Shown here: piece by piece, positions 34,198-45,553 of the stretch
How positions within the stretch are numbered: position 1 is the stretch's first letter
How the letters are laid out: every line of letters starts with the position of its first letter
From: Portulaca oleracea
Taxonomy: Eukaryota; Streptophyta; Magnoliopsida; Caryophyllales; Portulacaceae
DNA length: 64,000 bases
Direction: 5' to 3'
Assembly (NCBI GenBank): GCA_029582165.1
Contig: CM055875.1
Location: 26,553,144-26,617,143 of the forward strand
Notes under the pieces: generated by a model
The model's input: only the letters and a program-made list of their open reading frames with translations
What the model was told of the DNA's origin: nothing
Databases searched by the model: none
Position numbers and translations under genes: made by a program

Positions 34198-34632
34198 CTA
34201 AATAGTTTCATTGTAATTGTCATATGACTTTTCATTAATAAACATTTTTTCTTTATCAAAATTGTTTGGCTATATCATTTTAGGACATGATAGGTGATGG
34301 GACAAAATTTTGTTCAACTAGTATAATCTACAACCCTACTATAGGTGTTCTGGTTCGCAGTTATTCGACATCGCTTGTCGATTAGTACAAATAAGATTAC
34401 GGACTGAAATTACTTAAATACATTATCAACCAGGGTTCACGAAATATAGAAAGCTTTGTACTTGAACAATTGGATGTAGTCCCCTCTGGCAAAATTAGGA
34501 TTATGTGAATTTAAGGCTAAGGTTAAGGTTGAGAGAACATAATGAATGGAAGGAAATTAGGTTTTGAATTTGGATCTATTGTCTATTGATAAATTCTTAA
34601 AAGGAAAATAGAAAAAGAATAATCTAAACTTT
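34198..34632. other. Short intergenic stretch
   Basis: No gene or repeat is recognised. Confidence 0.4.
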
Positions 34633-35364
34633 GGGGGTACTAGAAAAAAATAATCAAAACTTATAACTTTATGGACCATGATAACCATCTTACTCAAGAT
34701 GGTTCTTAACCATCTTGAATTGTTCATATTTCACATTTTTGTAACTTTTATTAATATTTTCTTTAATAATTATATATATTTATCAATTATAATAATATAA
34801 TACTTATTAGCTAGGTGAAAAAATTATAATTATAGCCTAATTTTATCAATCATAGTAGAAATTTCACATTTTATACATAGTTTTATATTTATGAAATAAA
34901 TATAAATACATAATTATTTTTAAATTGTTTATAAGTTGTAGTAACCCTAAAAATAATGAAACGTACCTTTAGAATGATTTAAATACACTTACATTTCATT
35001 TTATTAGTGATTTAGAAGAAATGCAAGATGGTTAAGAGTCATCTTGTGTGAAGATGTTTATCATTTTCGTAACTTTATTAGGATGAACTGAATTTTAACC
35101 CCTATTATTTTTAACATTCATCACCTACATAAACTCGTCCGAAAAGTGACGTGATTGTGACGATATTATACGTGGAACTTTTTGCACCTCAAAACAAGTT
35201 AAAATTATGTTCCGCGTGTTATATCGCCACCACCACGTCATTTTTCGGACAAACTTAACTAGGTGATGGATGCTAAAATAATATGGGTTAAAGTTTAGTT
35301 CAGTTCATCCATAATAAATCCATAATAAAGTTACAAATTCGAATTATTTTTTTTCCAATACCCT
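34633..35364. repeat. Composite of nested inverted repeats (MITE-like)
   Basis: Three inverted pairs are visible: an outer pair 34633-34674/35327-35364 (AGAAAAAAATAAT-type words); a second 34661-34720/35019-35078 with AACCATCTTACTCAAGATGG-type words; and a third 35060-35180/35205-35340 (GGATGAACTGAA...CATCACCTA...GTCCGAAAA-TGACGTG). The pairs overlap near 35060-35078. They look like two related MITEs, one inserted at the edge of the other. No coding sequence is present. Confidence 0.6.
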
Positions 35365-36043
35365 CAACGTATGAATTATTTTTTTCAATGTCCCCTTTTA
35401 AAATGAATTTTCTGTATTTAGGTATAGGATAGGTTTGGGAATGGGGCTAGTTAGGTCTCTCATGCCCAATTTGTTAGAACTTTACCCAATATGATCCATT
35501 TGAAGTCCATATTCTATCCTTGTCAGGGGTTGGGTTTTTTTTTTTTTTACAAAGTACAGAATTTAAACTAATGCTAAAGAAGGGTCATCCCTACTTGTAA
35601 GCAGGGCAAATCTTTACATATTTTATGGTCATCCCTACTTGTAGTGGCAAGATATCATTAATCAAATGATTCATAAACAAGAACTCCAACGGTTTCACAG
35701 AAACTAGAAACTAGATTTTGACTAGCAGGAAAGATCAAATTTGTTTGACGGTACATATGATTACAAATACAAGCCCTATTATATGTTGGCAAATAATGAA
35801 CATCAAACTCTACCACCACACGTACTGAAACTAGTCAATCTACTGTGGCTCGAAAAGGCCGCCAAATATTGACGACGATACTTGAACCAACAAGAGCAAA
35901 TGTACAAAGCTACATTCAGAGACTTCAAACCCACCCGCATCCCCAGCTCCCCTTGAACCAAGAGGGCATAAATCGCGTTGCATAAGCGTACAAGCCCGCC
36001 TGCCCGTTTCAAATATGGCAAAAAGACTAATTCATGGATGTCT
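35365..36043. other. 3' flank of the acyltransferase gene
   Basis: No gene is recognised. A T-rich tract lies at 35530-35550. The distal part is expected to hold the 3' untranslated region of the gene ending at 36044. Confidence 0.4.
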
Positions 36044-39000
36044 CTATGATGATTTAGTTTTGGCTCGCAAAAATGAGGGTCTTGTGGAGAAGGGGATGAC
36101 TACCTCGCAGAAATTGTGAAGTATTCCTTTGTCATAGATGTTGTTCTTTACCACATTGTTTGCATCTGCCAAAGGCGATCTTTTGAAAAAGGACTTCCAT
36201 TTGCTCACTGGAGGCTTGCTTTCACCACCAAGTTCATTAATACTGGCCTTTAACGCTGCGGTGCTGGCCTTTGCTTCGTTGATCTTTCTCTGCAGGCTTA
36301 TATGATCGTGCCACTTGAATGTCTGGTATACATCAAACACAACACAGTGAAAATTCATAACACCAACATAAAAAAAAAAGACTCAAAACAACAGCTTCAG
36401 TTCAGAATCATGGGTAATGCTGCATAAGTTATGTCTCCTGAATAGTGTGACCTCGTAGGATCTATCCTGGGTCACCGCTCTACTAATCCACAAGCATCAT
36501 ATGCCTCAAATACTCATTTAAAAAGGATACACATAAAACCTTGGGATAGAAGACCCACCTCATTTGTCGTGGTATTGGTAAGACATAATTTGGTGTGGTA
36601 TCCAAAGAATGCTGCCATCAATAAAGAGACAATGCCGAGAAATACCATAAGAAGTATTTGTATGTTGTAAGAGCTCAGCAGCCACTGTTTCCAATCAAAG
36701 GAAGCAAAACAAAAGATAGTCAGCCCAGCAGGAAACCGCAAATTCAACAGTGCACTGCACAAGCAAAATGGGGATGGAGATAGAATGCACTTAGAATTCA
36801 GCTTCTACGCTAATAAGTAGGGTGTTAAAAGGGAACAAGGACAAACAGTGGCAGATTTTTTCCCCGTCTCCTTTTCTTAAGGGGAAAAACACCCACATCA
36901 AAGGCATTGTTTGATACATAGACCAAGTGTGCTTATATTGCCCAAGTGGTTCAGGCATTACCATTAGCATGGGAAGGCTTTTGGGGAAGAAGGGCCAAGT
37001 ATAAACTTTACCCACCCATTCTAATGTTATTCTTTTCGATTAATTTGTTGAGGGTAAAAAGAAATAAGAGAGTTAAAGTTAGGGTTGAAATTTCAATGGA
37101 GTGGTTAAAGGAAAAGTGGTTCAAGACTTGGTTATTTTAGAAGCAGGTTTTTGTTTCTCTTCAATTGATGATAGATTTGTGGACAGCTTTTCATTGCATC
37201 ATAATTAGCTTTCGTGGGATGCATTTTCTGCAATTTTGGTGGGGGAAAAAAAGTTGGCCATCACATCACAGCCTGTAAGTAGAAATTTCAAATGACTCAA
37301 AGTGCTCAATATACATGTATGTGCTCATTGCAACTCACCTATTCAAAATGACAGTCGGGGTCCCGAGGGTCATTAGGTAGAATCTGCTCAACCCTAACCC
37401 TATGGCCTATGGGTCAACAACCCCCTGACCCTGACCATGTGGGTACCCTCAGGCCATTGATTCGTACCCGGTCCTCAAGCTTCATAGGTAGAAAAAGAGA
37501 TATTCATTAAATTTTATTTTGTTCATAAACTTCAACATCGAACATCCTAGAAAATTTGAAAATGGGTCGAGACAGGTCGAAAAGAGTCAGTCGGTGGGCT
37601 TTCTTTTTTAAAAGTTTGCACAATTGTTTTTTTTAAAAAAAAAAATTGAGGGTTACTGCCTTAGTGGGGCCCATGTCAAGGCTTTTACCCAATCCCACCC
37701 CATAACATAATGAGGTACAATATGAGGGACTGAGGGTCAAGGCGGGGGTAGGGGAGAAAAATTGAAATTAGCCGTCATTTGTTTCGCATGTTGGGTCAGA
37801 AGCAACCCAAAGGGATTCATGACTGACTCTGATAAAGCCCAAGCAGCAGAGAGTTCTTTTTCCCTATTGCCATTAGCTATATCAATACATAATCTCTATC
37901 TCATTGTTCATTTGAAAAGTCACGTCATGCATTTTACAACATGGACTAGACTCCATCTTCTCCACCAGCCCGGCCAACAAAAGATATGTTTAAGGTGATG
38001 CATCACTTCATGGGAAAAGATGCTGAATGGTTAGATAATTCCTTAGTGTTTAAATCATATGTGAACATACACTTAACTAGCTATTCTCCAGGTGAATAAG
38101 TAAGTTTGCATCGGCCACATATTGGACAATATCAAAGTCATAATTTTGGGATTCTTTTTAAACATGGCCTACTGTGAATTTAAAGAATTAAAAGGAAAAA
38201 TAAAAATAAATAAAACTCCTCACTAAATATCTTCTACAGTGTTCATGAAATATCAAACACTGAACAGTTTTCTTAATGATAGAGGATCCCACAGAAATAA
38301 TCTCTATTAGCCTCTTTGCAATACAAAATATAGTCACACCCTGCTTACATGGGACTCTAGGGCAAGGAATTGGTGGTGGAATTAGTAAATTTACAAAGGG
38401 AAAAGACAGATCTACCTGTGCAACATGTGGAGCTAAGCCTGAGAATGAATCTTCAACACCATAGTAGGCTGCAAGCAAGATGCAGGAAATAATTCAAACA
38501 TCATTGTCAAACTAAACACACAAAATTTTATGGATACAGATTTACCTGTCAAAATGTATGTAACTTTCAATTCTTTCAACCTACTAGCTAGGATCAAACC
38601 AAGGCCAACTGCTCCATATACACAAAGACAAAAATGCCTGCAAGAACACACATACACACATACTCATCAACTCATAACAAAATATCTACTGCAAATGAGG
38701 TTACAAGTTCTGAAGAAAACAAGAGTGAGTTCCAATGCCTAAGACAAGGATGTTAGTAGACTAATTAATTTAAAGTTAATTATTACATAAATAACATTAT
38801 ATTCTTCCCAAAACATGCAATGATCTTACGGACGAAAAGACTTAGGTGGAAATGACCCAAGCAAAGTATAAGCTCTGGAGAGGTCAAGAAATACACAGCC
38901 TGAACATTACCCCTAAAATACCAAGCTGAGAGCATATCAAAGAGCAAATCCCTTTGAGCAGCCTCTATAACCTGGATGGGTTTTAAGTATTAAGTATGGG

Positions 39001-42000
39001 GCAAAGTATCAACTTGGCCGTCTTCAAGGCACTTTAGGAGCATTTTTGCTTCAGCAGCTTACATTACCTGGATTTGGTTGTAAGTCTAGAGTAGACAGGT
39101 TTCAGTATAAGGCCTACTATCTTCAAACAACTTATTTTTTTTTGGTTATTAGTCCCAATTTAAGTGGCATGGCCAACACCATGACAAAACTAGTAACAAA
39201 GGTTACAACTAAAACAAGCACTTTTCATGTAGATTATCGACTCCTCAGAAAAAAGCAGGTACTACCAAAATACAGATGCACTCACCAGAAAAGGAAGGCC
39301 ATGAAGTACCTAGTGTTTCTCTCCCCAATACAGTTATTCTGCAGAAGAAACAGGTAGCAGACTTACGGGTTAAAGAAAATATACAGATTCTATCTTTTTC
39401 ATGAGAAATAAGCAGGTGTAGTACAAACCATCCATCCACAGTGATGATCAAACCGGGCAACACAGCGGTCACATATGTTGCAGTGCTTGGACCTTGCAGG
39501 TCTGAACCAATCATAACCCCATATCAATTTAGATTGACTAGAAGCTCCAGGAAAAAGATAAAATAATTAAGGAAAATTGGATTCTAACAATTCCTCTTTC
39601 AACTTTTGTATGTCAATAATCCCTACTTTGTTTTTTATTCCGGGGGTCCAAAAAAATAAAAATTATATTCTAGTAGTACCAAATCTACCTCCACATTTTT
39701 TTAATTCTTTTCATTCCTGCCCCATATTGTTTTTATTTTTTCATTCCTGGCCCAGAAAGGTTATGAAGTGTAGTTACAAAAAGAAATCTTAAAATTTTTT
39801 TTGAGAATTGGAGCAATTATTATAATTTTTTTTTGAAGGAATAATAGTGAACAAATCATTAAAAAGCGAAGCAAAATCGAAAACATTTGGGACACACGCT
39901 GTAAATTCATTAAAAATGGTGGGTAAGTGTTGTGCTAAGTTTTGAATCAAATGCAAGACAAAATCTATGATATTTAGGGTATACACTCGGTGGTGTGCCA
40001 CCAAAATACAAGTTTTATTTTGTTTGGACCACCAGAATACAAAAACAAGGTAGGGATTATTGGCATACAAAAGCTGAAAGTAGGGACTATTAGAATCCAA
40101 TTTTCCTATAAATATTGTCACTCACTTTGGAATTTTGCAAGTAGGGCATTCTTTCTCTGAATATATGATATTGTCATAGGGATATGCAGAGATATACTGA
40201 GAAACGTTCTCAGCCTTAACAGTTCCAGGATCAGAAAAACTAGTCAGCACAAAAAGTACAAGACCTACAACAACAGCCAGTACACTTATATACCTGCAAG
40301 AACATTAATTTCTAAAACAATTTAATTTGGATGGAAACATTATAAACAATAAACAATGATAAACTGTAAATCTTCAAGTAGCATTACCTGTGAATTTCAC
40401 CCAGATAATAATTAGGAATATATGCAAATGAGGATTCAAAAATGAAGTAGAACGTTGTACCAATTATTGCAAGATATATGACCTGTAAAGCCAAATAAAT
40501 AGCATAAACAGATGAATGCCTGCATAACATTAACAAGCTTTGCAAATAGTGTTAAGCAGACCATATTGCTAGGTCATACAAACAACAATAGGTGACCAAC
40601 TCCTAACAACTGGCACAAATAAAAAATCAAATGTGCAGCATGTTTGTACATGGCAGCCAACTGGGCCATCCTTGCCGCCAATATTGCACCCTTTAGCAGT
40701 CAATTCCACCCAAGTGCAGTGACAATTCAATCAAACACTCAACATTGCAAAGGGCAGTCCTTGACTTCTTGTTCATTGACCACTCGACTTGAGCTGCACT
40801 TACACATGTTACCTAAATATCTGTAACCTTACGCATTCAAACAAATATATAAATTTCAATGATATCCTTGACTAAGGGAGTAAGGGATTGAAGAAGCAGG
40901 CTTGTGGGCGTTAGAAGATATTGTTTAATCAAGAAAGGAGTAACTTGCAATAATTTTTATGTTTTGTGGATGGATAACATTTTACACATGCACCTAGCCT
41001 AAGAAGAATTTAACTCTAGCTTCCTGGTGGAAATCAGTCATTCGGATGACTATTTAATACTGTTTGCACTGCATGCCTTTTGGTTAAGATAGTTACAGAC
41101 TTACATTGTGATGTCATAGTCTTTCTTACAAAGGGAGTTCAAACCTTAACCAGACCCCAATATGTGTTATTGTATCTCAGGCTTCAACCTCAACTTTTGA
41201 ACTTTTAATCAGAGTTGGGTGCTGAATACAAATATATAATACTGTAATCTACACAGAATCACTTTTGCAAGAAAAACTGCATACTTTGCAGCTCTAGATG
41301 CATTATATCAATACGATCATTAAGCCAAGCACCCTAAATCTCCTAATTGTCAGGTCTGTTGACAAACTATAACACGAAATATAACAAAATACAGAACTCA
41401 ACATTCATATTCTAGCGCATGAAAAGTACACATTTGCCATTGAGTTCACGACCATCAACTAAACGGGATATAAACAATCTTTAGGAGTCTCAAGAAAATG
41501 TCCTACTTCCACCAAAACAACAGCCTCATTCGAGTCCATTCTGGTTGCCGGAATGAGGGATTAAAATCACTAAGTACAAGGAGAATCCAAACTAGAAGTC
41601 CAGAGAGCAAGCCTTCCCTATTCTGCATGGGTAGCCCTTATTTCAAGATCGTGTACAGATTCATGACATTCCTAAATCTTCTCTGCAAAATTAAGACACA
41701 CACACATATATATGTAGCAAAATGAAAGTCTTCAGCAACTTCTGACACCAATACTACTTCTAATCCAGCTGAAGTTGAAATTATACCACATTACCACTCA
41801 ACCCAAAAAGGCAGAATAGCAAGCATAACTTGTTAGCTCTATCACTCTTTTGATACCTAGTAAAGTTTCCATTATTCAAACAGGAGCAATACCAATTGAA
41901 ATGCAACTTTTGAACAAAGGCAATTGCCCAAATTTCAAATTCCTGATCCTCGACACAACAAATACCCAAATCATAACTGGGTAGCAAAATCGCAAATTAA

Positions 42001-42344
42001 GAACAAAAATCAATCCTAACCTGTAAAATAGGGTTAGGACGATAGCAACAATAGTACTCAACAGAAAGAACCGCATTTGTGCCCCGATCTCCACACACCC
42101 ACCCCACGAATCTCCTGCAAATGAATCAGCAAGTTCATCCAAAAGAAACGGCGACAAAGAGATGAATATCAGAAATTAAGGAAATGGGGATTTACAGGAA
42201 GTAGTCATAAGCCCCAAATGTGAGGAAGTGATGAATTCGCTCGATGAAGGTGCCCTGAAAAATCGGCCATTGCCCGCAGAAAAAGGAAACCAATACGAGC
42301 AGAGTGATGATGCCATGGCACACCAGAGCCCACTGCACCTCCAT
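36044..42344 (-). CDS. PAT17: DHHC-type protein S-acyltransferase (PAT17-like)
   Basis: Minus-strand exons 42196-42344, 42021-42114, 40388-40482, 40126-40293, 39429-39501, 39286-39338, 38546-38637, 38416-38468, 36559-36684 and 36044-36322 join in phase to 393 aa. The start [16 protein letters not shown] is a hydrophobic first segment, followed by [27 protein letters not shown]. Two further membrane helices precede the D-P-G motif (134-136). The cysteine-rich domain runs from Cys162 ([18 protein letters not shown]) to the DHHC box at 187-190, with Cys190 as the acylated catalytic residue, then NNCIGERN. Two more membrane helices lead to the T-T-N-E motif (298-301) and a basic cytosolic tail. 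The enzyme attaches palmitate to membrane proteins, probably in the endomembrane system. The order of conserved words matches Arabidopsis PAT17 as I remember it; subfamily is less certain than function. One intron carries a fold-back element (39571-40106). Confidence 0.93.
39571..40106. mobile_element. Fold-back element in an intron of the acyltransferase gene
   Basis: The termini GGAAAATTGGATTCTAA and, inverted, the same word at 40090-40106 match the ends of the fold-back element at 12241-12736. The subterminal GGTCCAAA...TATTCT and TTTGGACCACCAGAATAC words match too. The arms here are shorter and more diverged, and the middle (39710-39970) is different. The element's right end lies 19 bases from the GT donor of the exon ending at 40126. 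Splicing signals of both neighbouring exons are intact. Confidence 0.8.
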
Positions 42345-42725
42345 TGTTGAAGGGGGGTCAGAGAAGAATAACGGGTGTTGTGGGGAGTTTGATTTGATTT
42401 CACGGTTTAAACAGCTCCTTGGGAAACCAGAAGATTGACGATTTGGTGAATGCTTAATTTCAAAACCATTCCAACAATTCTGGAATTTGTTCAAGGGTTC
42501 AGTGATGTGTTCCTTTGAAATTTTCTGAACAAAGATCTTTCTCCTTCTCTCTGTGTTTACTGGTCCAGAAATTCCAGATTTCTTCAGGCCAACTCCAATC
42601 GGCTATTCGTACACTTCAAGAAAGGTCTTTTTTTAATATGACTCAAAATATTTTAGTATAGTACTTTACTATAAAAATAATACTAATAAATAAATAAAAT
42701 ATTTAGTGAAATTGCACTCTTTAGA
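42345..42725. other. Upstream flank of the acyltransferase gene
   Basis: This is the promoter and leader region on the minus strand. No additional gene or repeat is seen before the MITE that starts at 42728. Confidence 0.5.
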
Positions 42726-42727
42726 TA

Positions 42728-43165
42728 CTCCATCCGTCCCAAATTAATTGGCACTTTGACTAAATTTTGACCGTTAATTATTTACAAATTATAATGAGTT
42801 ACAATATAAAATTACATCCATTGTTATGTTTAGTAAAGTACTACCTCCGTTTTTTATTTGTCGTTTAGGAAATTGTGCCAAAAACTTGGACCGTTAATAT
42901 CTTAATTTGTATAATGATTCAAAATTGATGTTATTAGATTCCTAATGAAAAATAATATTAAAAGTATAATATTTTATTTTTTATTAAAATTTTATTAGAA
43001 ATTATTGATTAAAGATTGACACTGAAAACCGTAAATGACAGATAAATAAGAACAGAGAGAGTATCTTTCTAATGACAGTAATTTCATATTGTAATTCATT
43101 GAAACTTGTGAGTAATTAATGGTCAAAATTGAGTCAATGTGTCAATTAATTTAGGACAGATGGAT
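42728..43165. mobile_element. Stowaway-like MITE, interrupted by a second MITE
   Basis: The left end CTCCATCCGTCCCAAATTAA and the right end (complement ATCCATCTGTCCTAAATTAA) are inverted copies that continue through TTGACTAAATTTTGACC-like words. TA dinucleotides flank both sides (42726-42727, 43166-43167). Without the nested insertion it is about 217 bp, a typical Stowaway size. Confidence 0.75.
42841..43061. mobile_element. Stowaway-like MITE nested inside the previous one
   Basis: It starts CTACCTCCGTTTTTTATTTG. Its complement end reads CTCTCTCTGTTCTTATTTAT, with inverted matches inside. It is flanked by TA at 42839-42840 and 43062-43063. It is 221 bp without coding capacity and must be younger than its host MITE. 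Confidence 0.7.
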
Positions 43166-43226
43166 TATTTCTAGTCACGGTTACGTACATCTCCAAAAAA
43201 TTCACAGTTAAAAGTGTTTGACCAAC

Positions 43227-43474
43227 CTGCTCCATTCCTTCCATAATAATTGTTACTTTTAACTAAAATTCCAAAATTTAATGAAATAAGTTAGTTAAGT
43301 ACTAAAACTACTTGTATATCTTCAGCTCTCCTATTTTTTTTCTATTTTTATATCAGAAAAATTAATATAAAAATATTTAGTTAAAAAAGTTGCATTGGAA
43401 TTATAAAATAACAAGTAATGTGGTACAAAAAAAAATTAATTAAAGTGACAACTATAATAAAACGGAGGGAGCAG
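43227..43474. mobile_element. Third Stowaway-like MITE
   Basis: The ends CTGCTCCATTCCTTCCATAA and, in complement, CTGCTCCCTCCGTTTTATTA are inverted copies about 27 bases long. The interior is AT-rich. The TA target duplication is not clear. Confidence 0.6.
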
Positions 43475-43588
43475 TTTTTTTAATTCCAAAAAGGAAGCAA
43501 GATTCAATTATTCACCAAATTGTCCATAAATACATATAGGAAAATTGCAGGGACAAAAGGAAGTATTTAGAGAGAGGAGAGAGAAACT

Positions 43589-44203
43589 TTGGAGAGGTTG
43601 AGAAAATCCATAAGTTTTCTATGTTCTTCAAGTCTCCTTATTGAATCCCTTTATCTCAATCTTACTCTGCATTTTGTTTGTGTTTATCATATGCTTCCAA
43701 TGAACTTATTAGAATCAAGACCACATGATCTTAATATGTCTTTTCTTTCTTCCTCTAGTAGCGACCCTTATTCGAGACCTATTCATTTCCTCTCTAAAGA
43801 AATCCATAGTGTTCATGGAATTTCGGTTCTATGGTCCAATCTCAATTTTCAATTGTCATTGAAACCCTCAAATCCTTCTTTTTTGGTATGCTTTAAGTCA
43901 TTTGGCCATCACCACGATGGCGTAAGCCATTCGATTTCCAGGGATTATTTGCGGATCTTAGTCTAGATTTCCAAGAATTTGATGAAAGTTGCTTAGTCCA
44001 CCGTCGCCCTCACTTCTTCATCCACTCATTTGATATGTTTCCAATGTTGTTGCCAGAATTGTTCTTATCCGAAAATCGTCATATCTGGGCTGACTTTCAT
44101 GAGTTTAACCTGACTCTATTGGGGATAGGTTGTCTTTGGAAAGTAGCGGATCATACTGATAGGGATCATCCCGCCATTGTCAATAATCAAACCATGGTCT
44201 AGC
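43589..44203 (+). pseudogene. Unrecognised open frames, possibly one frame-shifted gene
   Basis: A 125-residue frame (43589-43966) overlaps, in the next frame, a protein-like stretch of about 95 residues ending at a TAG near 44201-44203. The second stretch contains RPHFFIHSFDMFPMLLPELF, SENRHIWADFHEFNLTLL and CLWKVADHTDRDHPAIV, with many aromatic residues and no simple repeats. I do not recognise a family. If the two parts belong together, a frameshift lies near 43920-43966. It could be a decayed gene, a captured fragment or chance. Confidence 0.3.
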
Positions 44204-44290
44204 TTTGCCCTCAAGACATTCAAGAAGCCTACCAAATAGCCCCACAAGTTGTATGCACCAGTTTGCCTACTATTGGTGCACAAATGTACA

Positions 44291-44565
44291 TGTGTGTTTT
44301 CACTTGCATATCTTCCTAAGGGAAGTTGATGTTGGCCTGCATTATGTTCCATCGCTGTGCATCATGTCTCAGCTGAGATAAACCACCCAAAGGCAGTCCA
44401 GGAAGGTTCCTTTTCCATATTGTTCAGTTGCTTAATTCATACAGTGCAAGTCAGTGTTAGAAAACCAATTCTGGTTGAAAAATGATCAAGTAAGGGTTGT
44501 TGTGTGTATGCTTGCTTGCTTGTAATCAGCACCAACGACTTTTCCCGCCAACGTTTTACAAGTCC
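44291..44565. repeat. 275-bp direct repeat, copy 1
   Basis: This segment recurs at 45554-45826 in the same orientation with roughly 10% differences. Shared words include TCCCTAAGGGAAGTTGATGT-like, TGTCTCAGCTGAGAT, ATGATCAAGTAAGGGTTGTT and CTTTTCCCGCCAAC. Both copies are followed by AAGTCC. The minus strand has an open stretch (EHNAGQHQLPLGRYASEN here, EHYAGQHQLPLGRYASEH in copy 2) of unknown family. Confidence 0.85.
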
Positions 44566-44569
44566 TTTT

Positions 44570-44821
44570 TACTACTTCAAGAATTGCTAACTAGCCCCAC
44601 AAATCACCACGAGTTTTTCCAGCGTGCTTCGTCTTCGCTCACACACTGCCCGGGGAAACTTCCCAGGAGGTCACCCATCCTAAGACTACTCCCAGCCAAG
44701 CACGCTTAACTGAGGAGTTCCCAACGGATGAGCTACCATAAAAGAAGGTGCACCTTGGTGATATAAGTAGTCATTTCAATCCTTTTAAGCCCACACTTAA
44801 CCATATACCCGGGGTGTTACA
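44570..44821 (-). mobile_element. Cassandra-like LTR with 5S rRNA-derived promoter
   Basis: On the minus strand the LTR begins TGTAACACCCCGGGTATATG and leads into a 5S rRNA-like segment at about 44654-44725: GAACTCCTCAGTTAAGCGTG, then CTTGGCTGGGAGTAGTCTTA, then GGATGGGTGACCTCCTGGG. These are the A box, intermediate element and C box of the 5S internal promoter. The C box (44658-44680) is intact. A 5S-derived region inside an LTR that starts TGTAACACCC is characteristic of Cassandra TRIM retrotransposons. Only one LTR is present, without a primer-binding site, so it is probably a solo LTR. The low-coordinate border is uncertain. Confidence 0.75.
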
Positions 44822-44839
44822 CCAATACTGTTCATAGTC

Positions 44840-45551
44840 TGCAGAATCTCTAGCCACGACTTTTGTAGTGACTTATTGGCACCATTGCAAATCACTAGCA
44901 ATAAAAAATTTTATTTGATCTAATAAAAATATTCAGTACTCACTGTCATTACTAATCACTAATAATACTCAACAAGTTTGGCCACCAAATATATTTTGTA
45001 GGAGCATATGAAGTTGAACCTTCGAGCCACCAAAATGATTTTTCAGTGGCAAATATAAACAATTGGCCACCAAATATTTTTATCATTGCCAAATTCACAA
45101 ACTAGCAACGACTATTGGCCACAATATATTTTTATCATGGCCAAATTTTCAAACTAGTCATGACAATTGGCGACAAAATATTTTTGTCATGGCCAAAATT
45201 CACAAGCTAGCTACGACTATTGGCCACAATATACTTTTATAATGGCAAATTCACAAACTAGCCACGAATATTGGCAATAATATATTTTTATAATGGCTAA
45301 CTTCACAAACTAGCCATGACTACTGGCAACAAAATGTTTTTGTCGTGGCCAAATTCACAAACTAGTATAGCCACGATTAACTTTTATTCCATGGCTAACA
45401 AGTGACCATTTTCTTAATTGGCCACTAAATAATTACTTTCATGGCAAACATACTTTGGATCTATGGATTATAAACATTGGTGTAAAATCTGTCCACCAAA
45501 ACTCGCTTCCCATGGCCACTTTCGTGGCGCAAGTGAGTCATTCTTGTAGTG
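44840..45551. mobile_element. Tandem subterminal repeats ending in a CACTA-like terminus
   Basis: From 45050 to 45390 a unit of about 55-65 bases recurs about six times: GCCACGACTATTGGCCAC, AATATATTTTTATCATGGCC, AAATTCACAAACTAG. At 45543-45551 the sequence ends CTTGTAGTG, whose complement CACTACAAG is the usual start of plant CACTA transposons. Arrays of subterminal repeats are typical of CACTA elements. The opposite end is not certain; an ACTACTTCAAGAAT at 44571 is a weak candidate. No transposase is visible, so any element is non-autonomous. Confidence 0.5.
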
Positions 45552-45553
45552 TG

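Noticed and set aside
39789..40121. 110-residue minus-strand frame inside the acyltransferase intron
   Set aside because: It spans the fold-back element including its terminal repeat and runs through the splice donor. No domain is recognised.
44654..44725. A 5S rRNA gene
   Set aside because: Only the central and promoter part matches. Both 5S ends are missing and the segment lies inside an LTR starting TGTAACACCC, so it is a 5S-derived retroelement part.
45050..45390. Regular repeats resembling a CRISPR array
   Set aside because: Units are degenerate and without constant spacers, in a plant nuclear context beside a CACTA-like end. They are subterminal transposon repeats.
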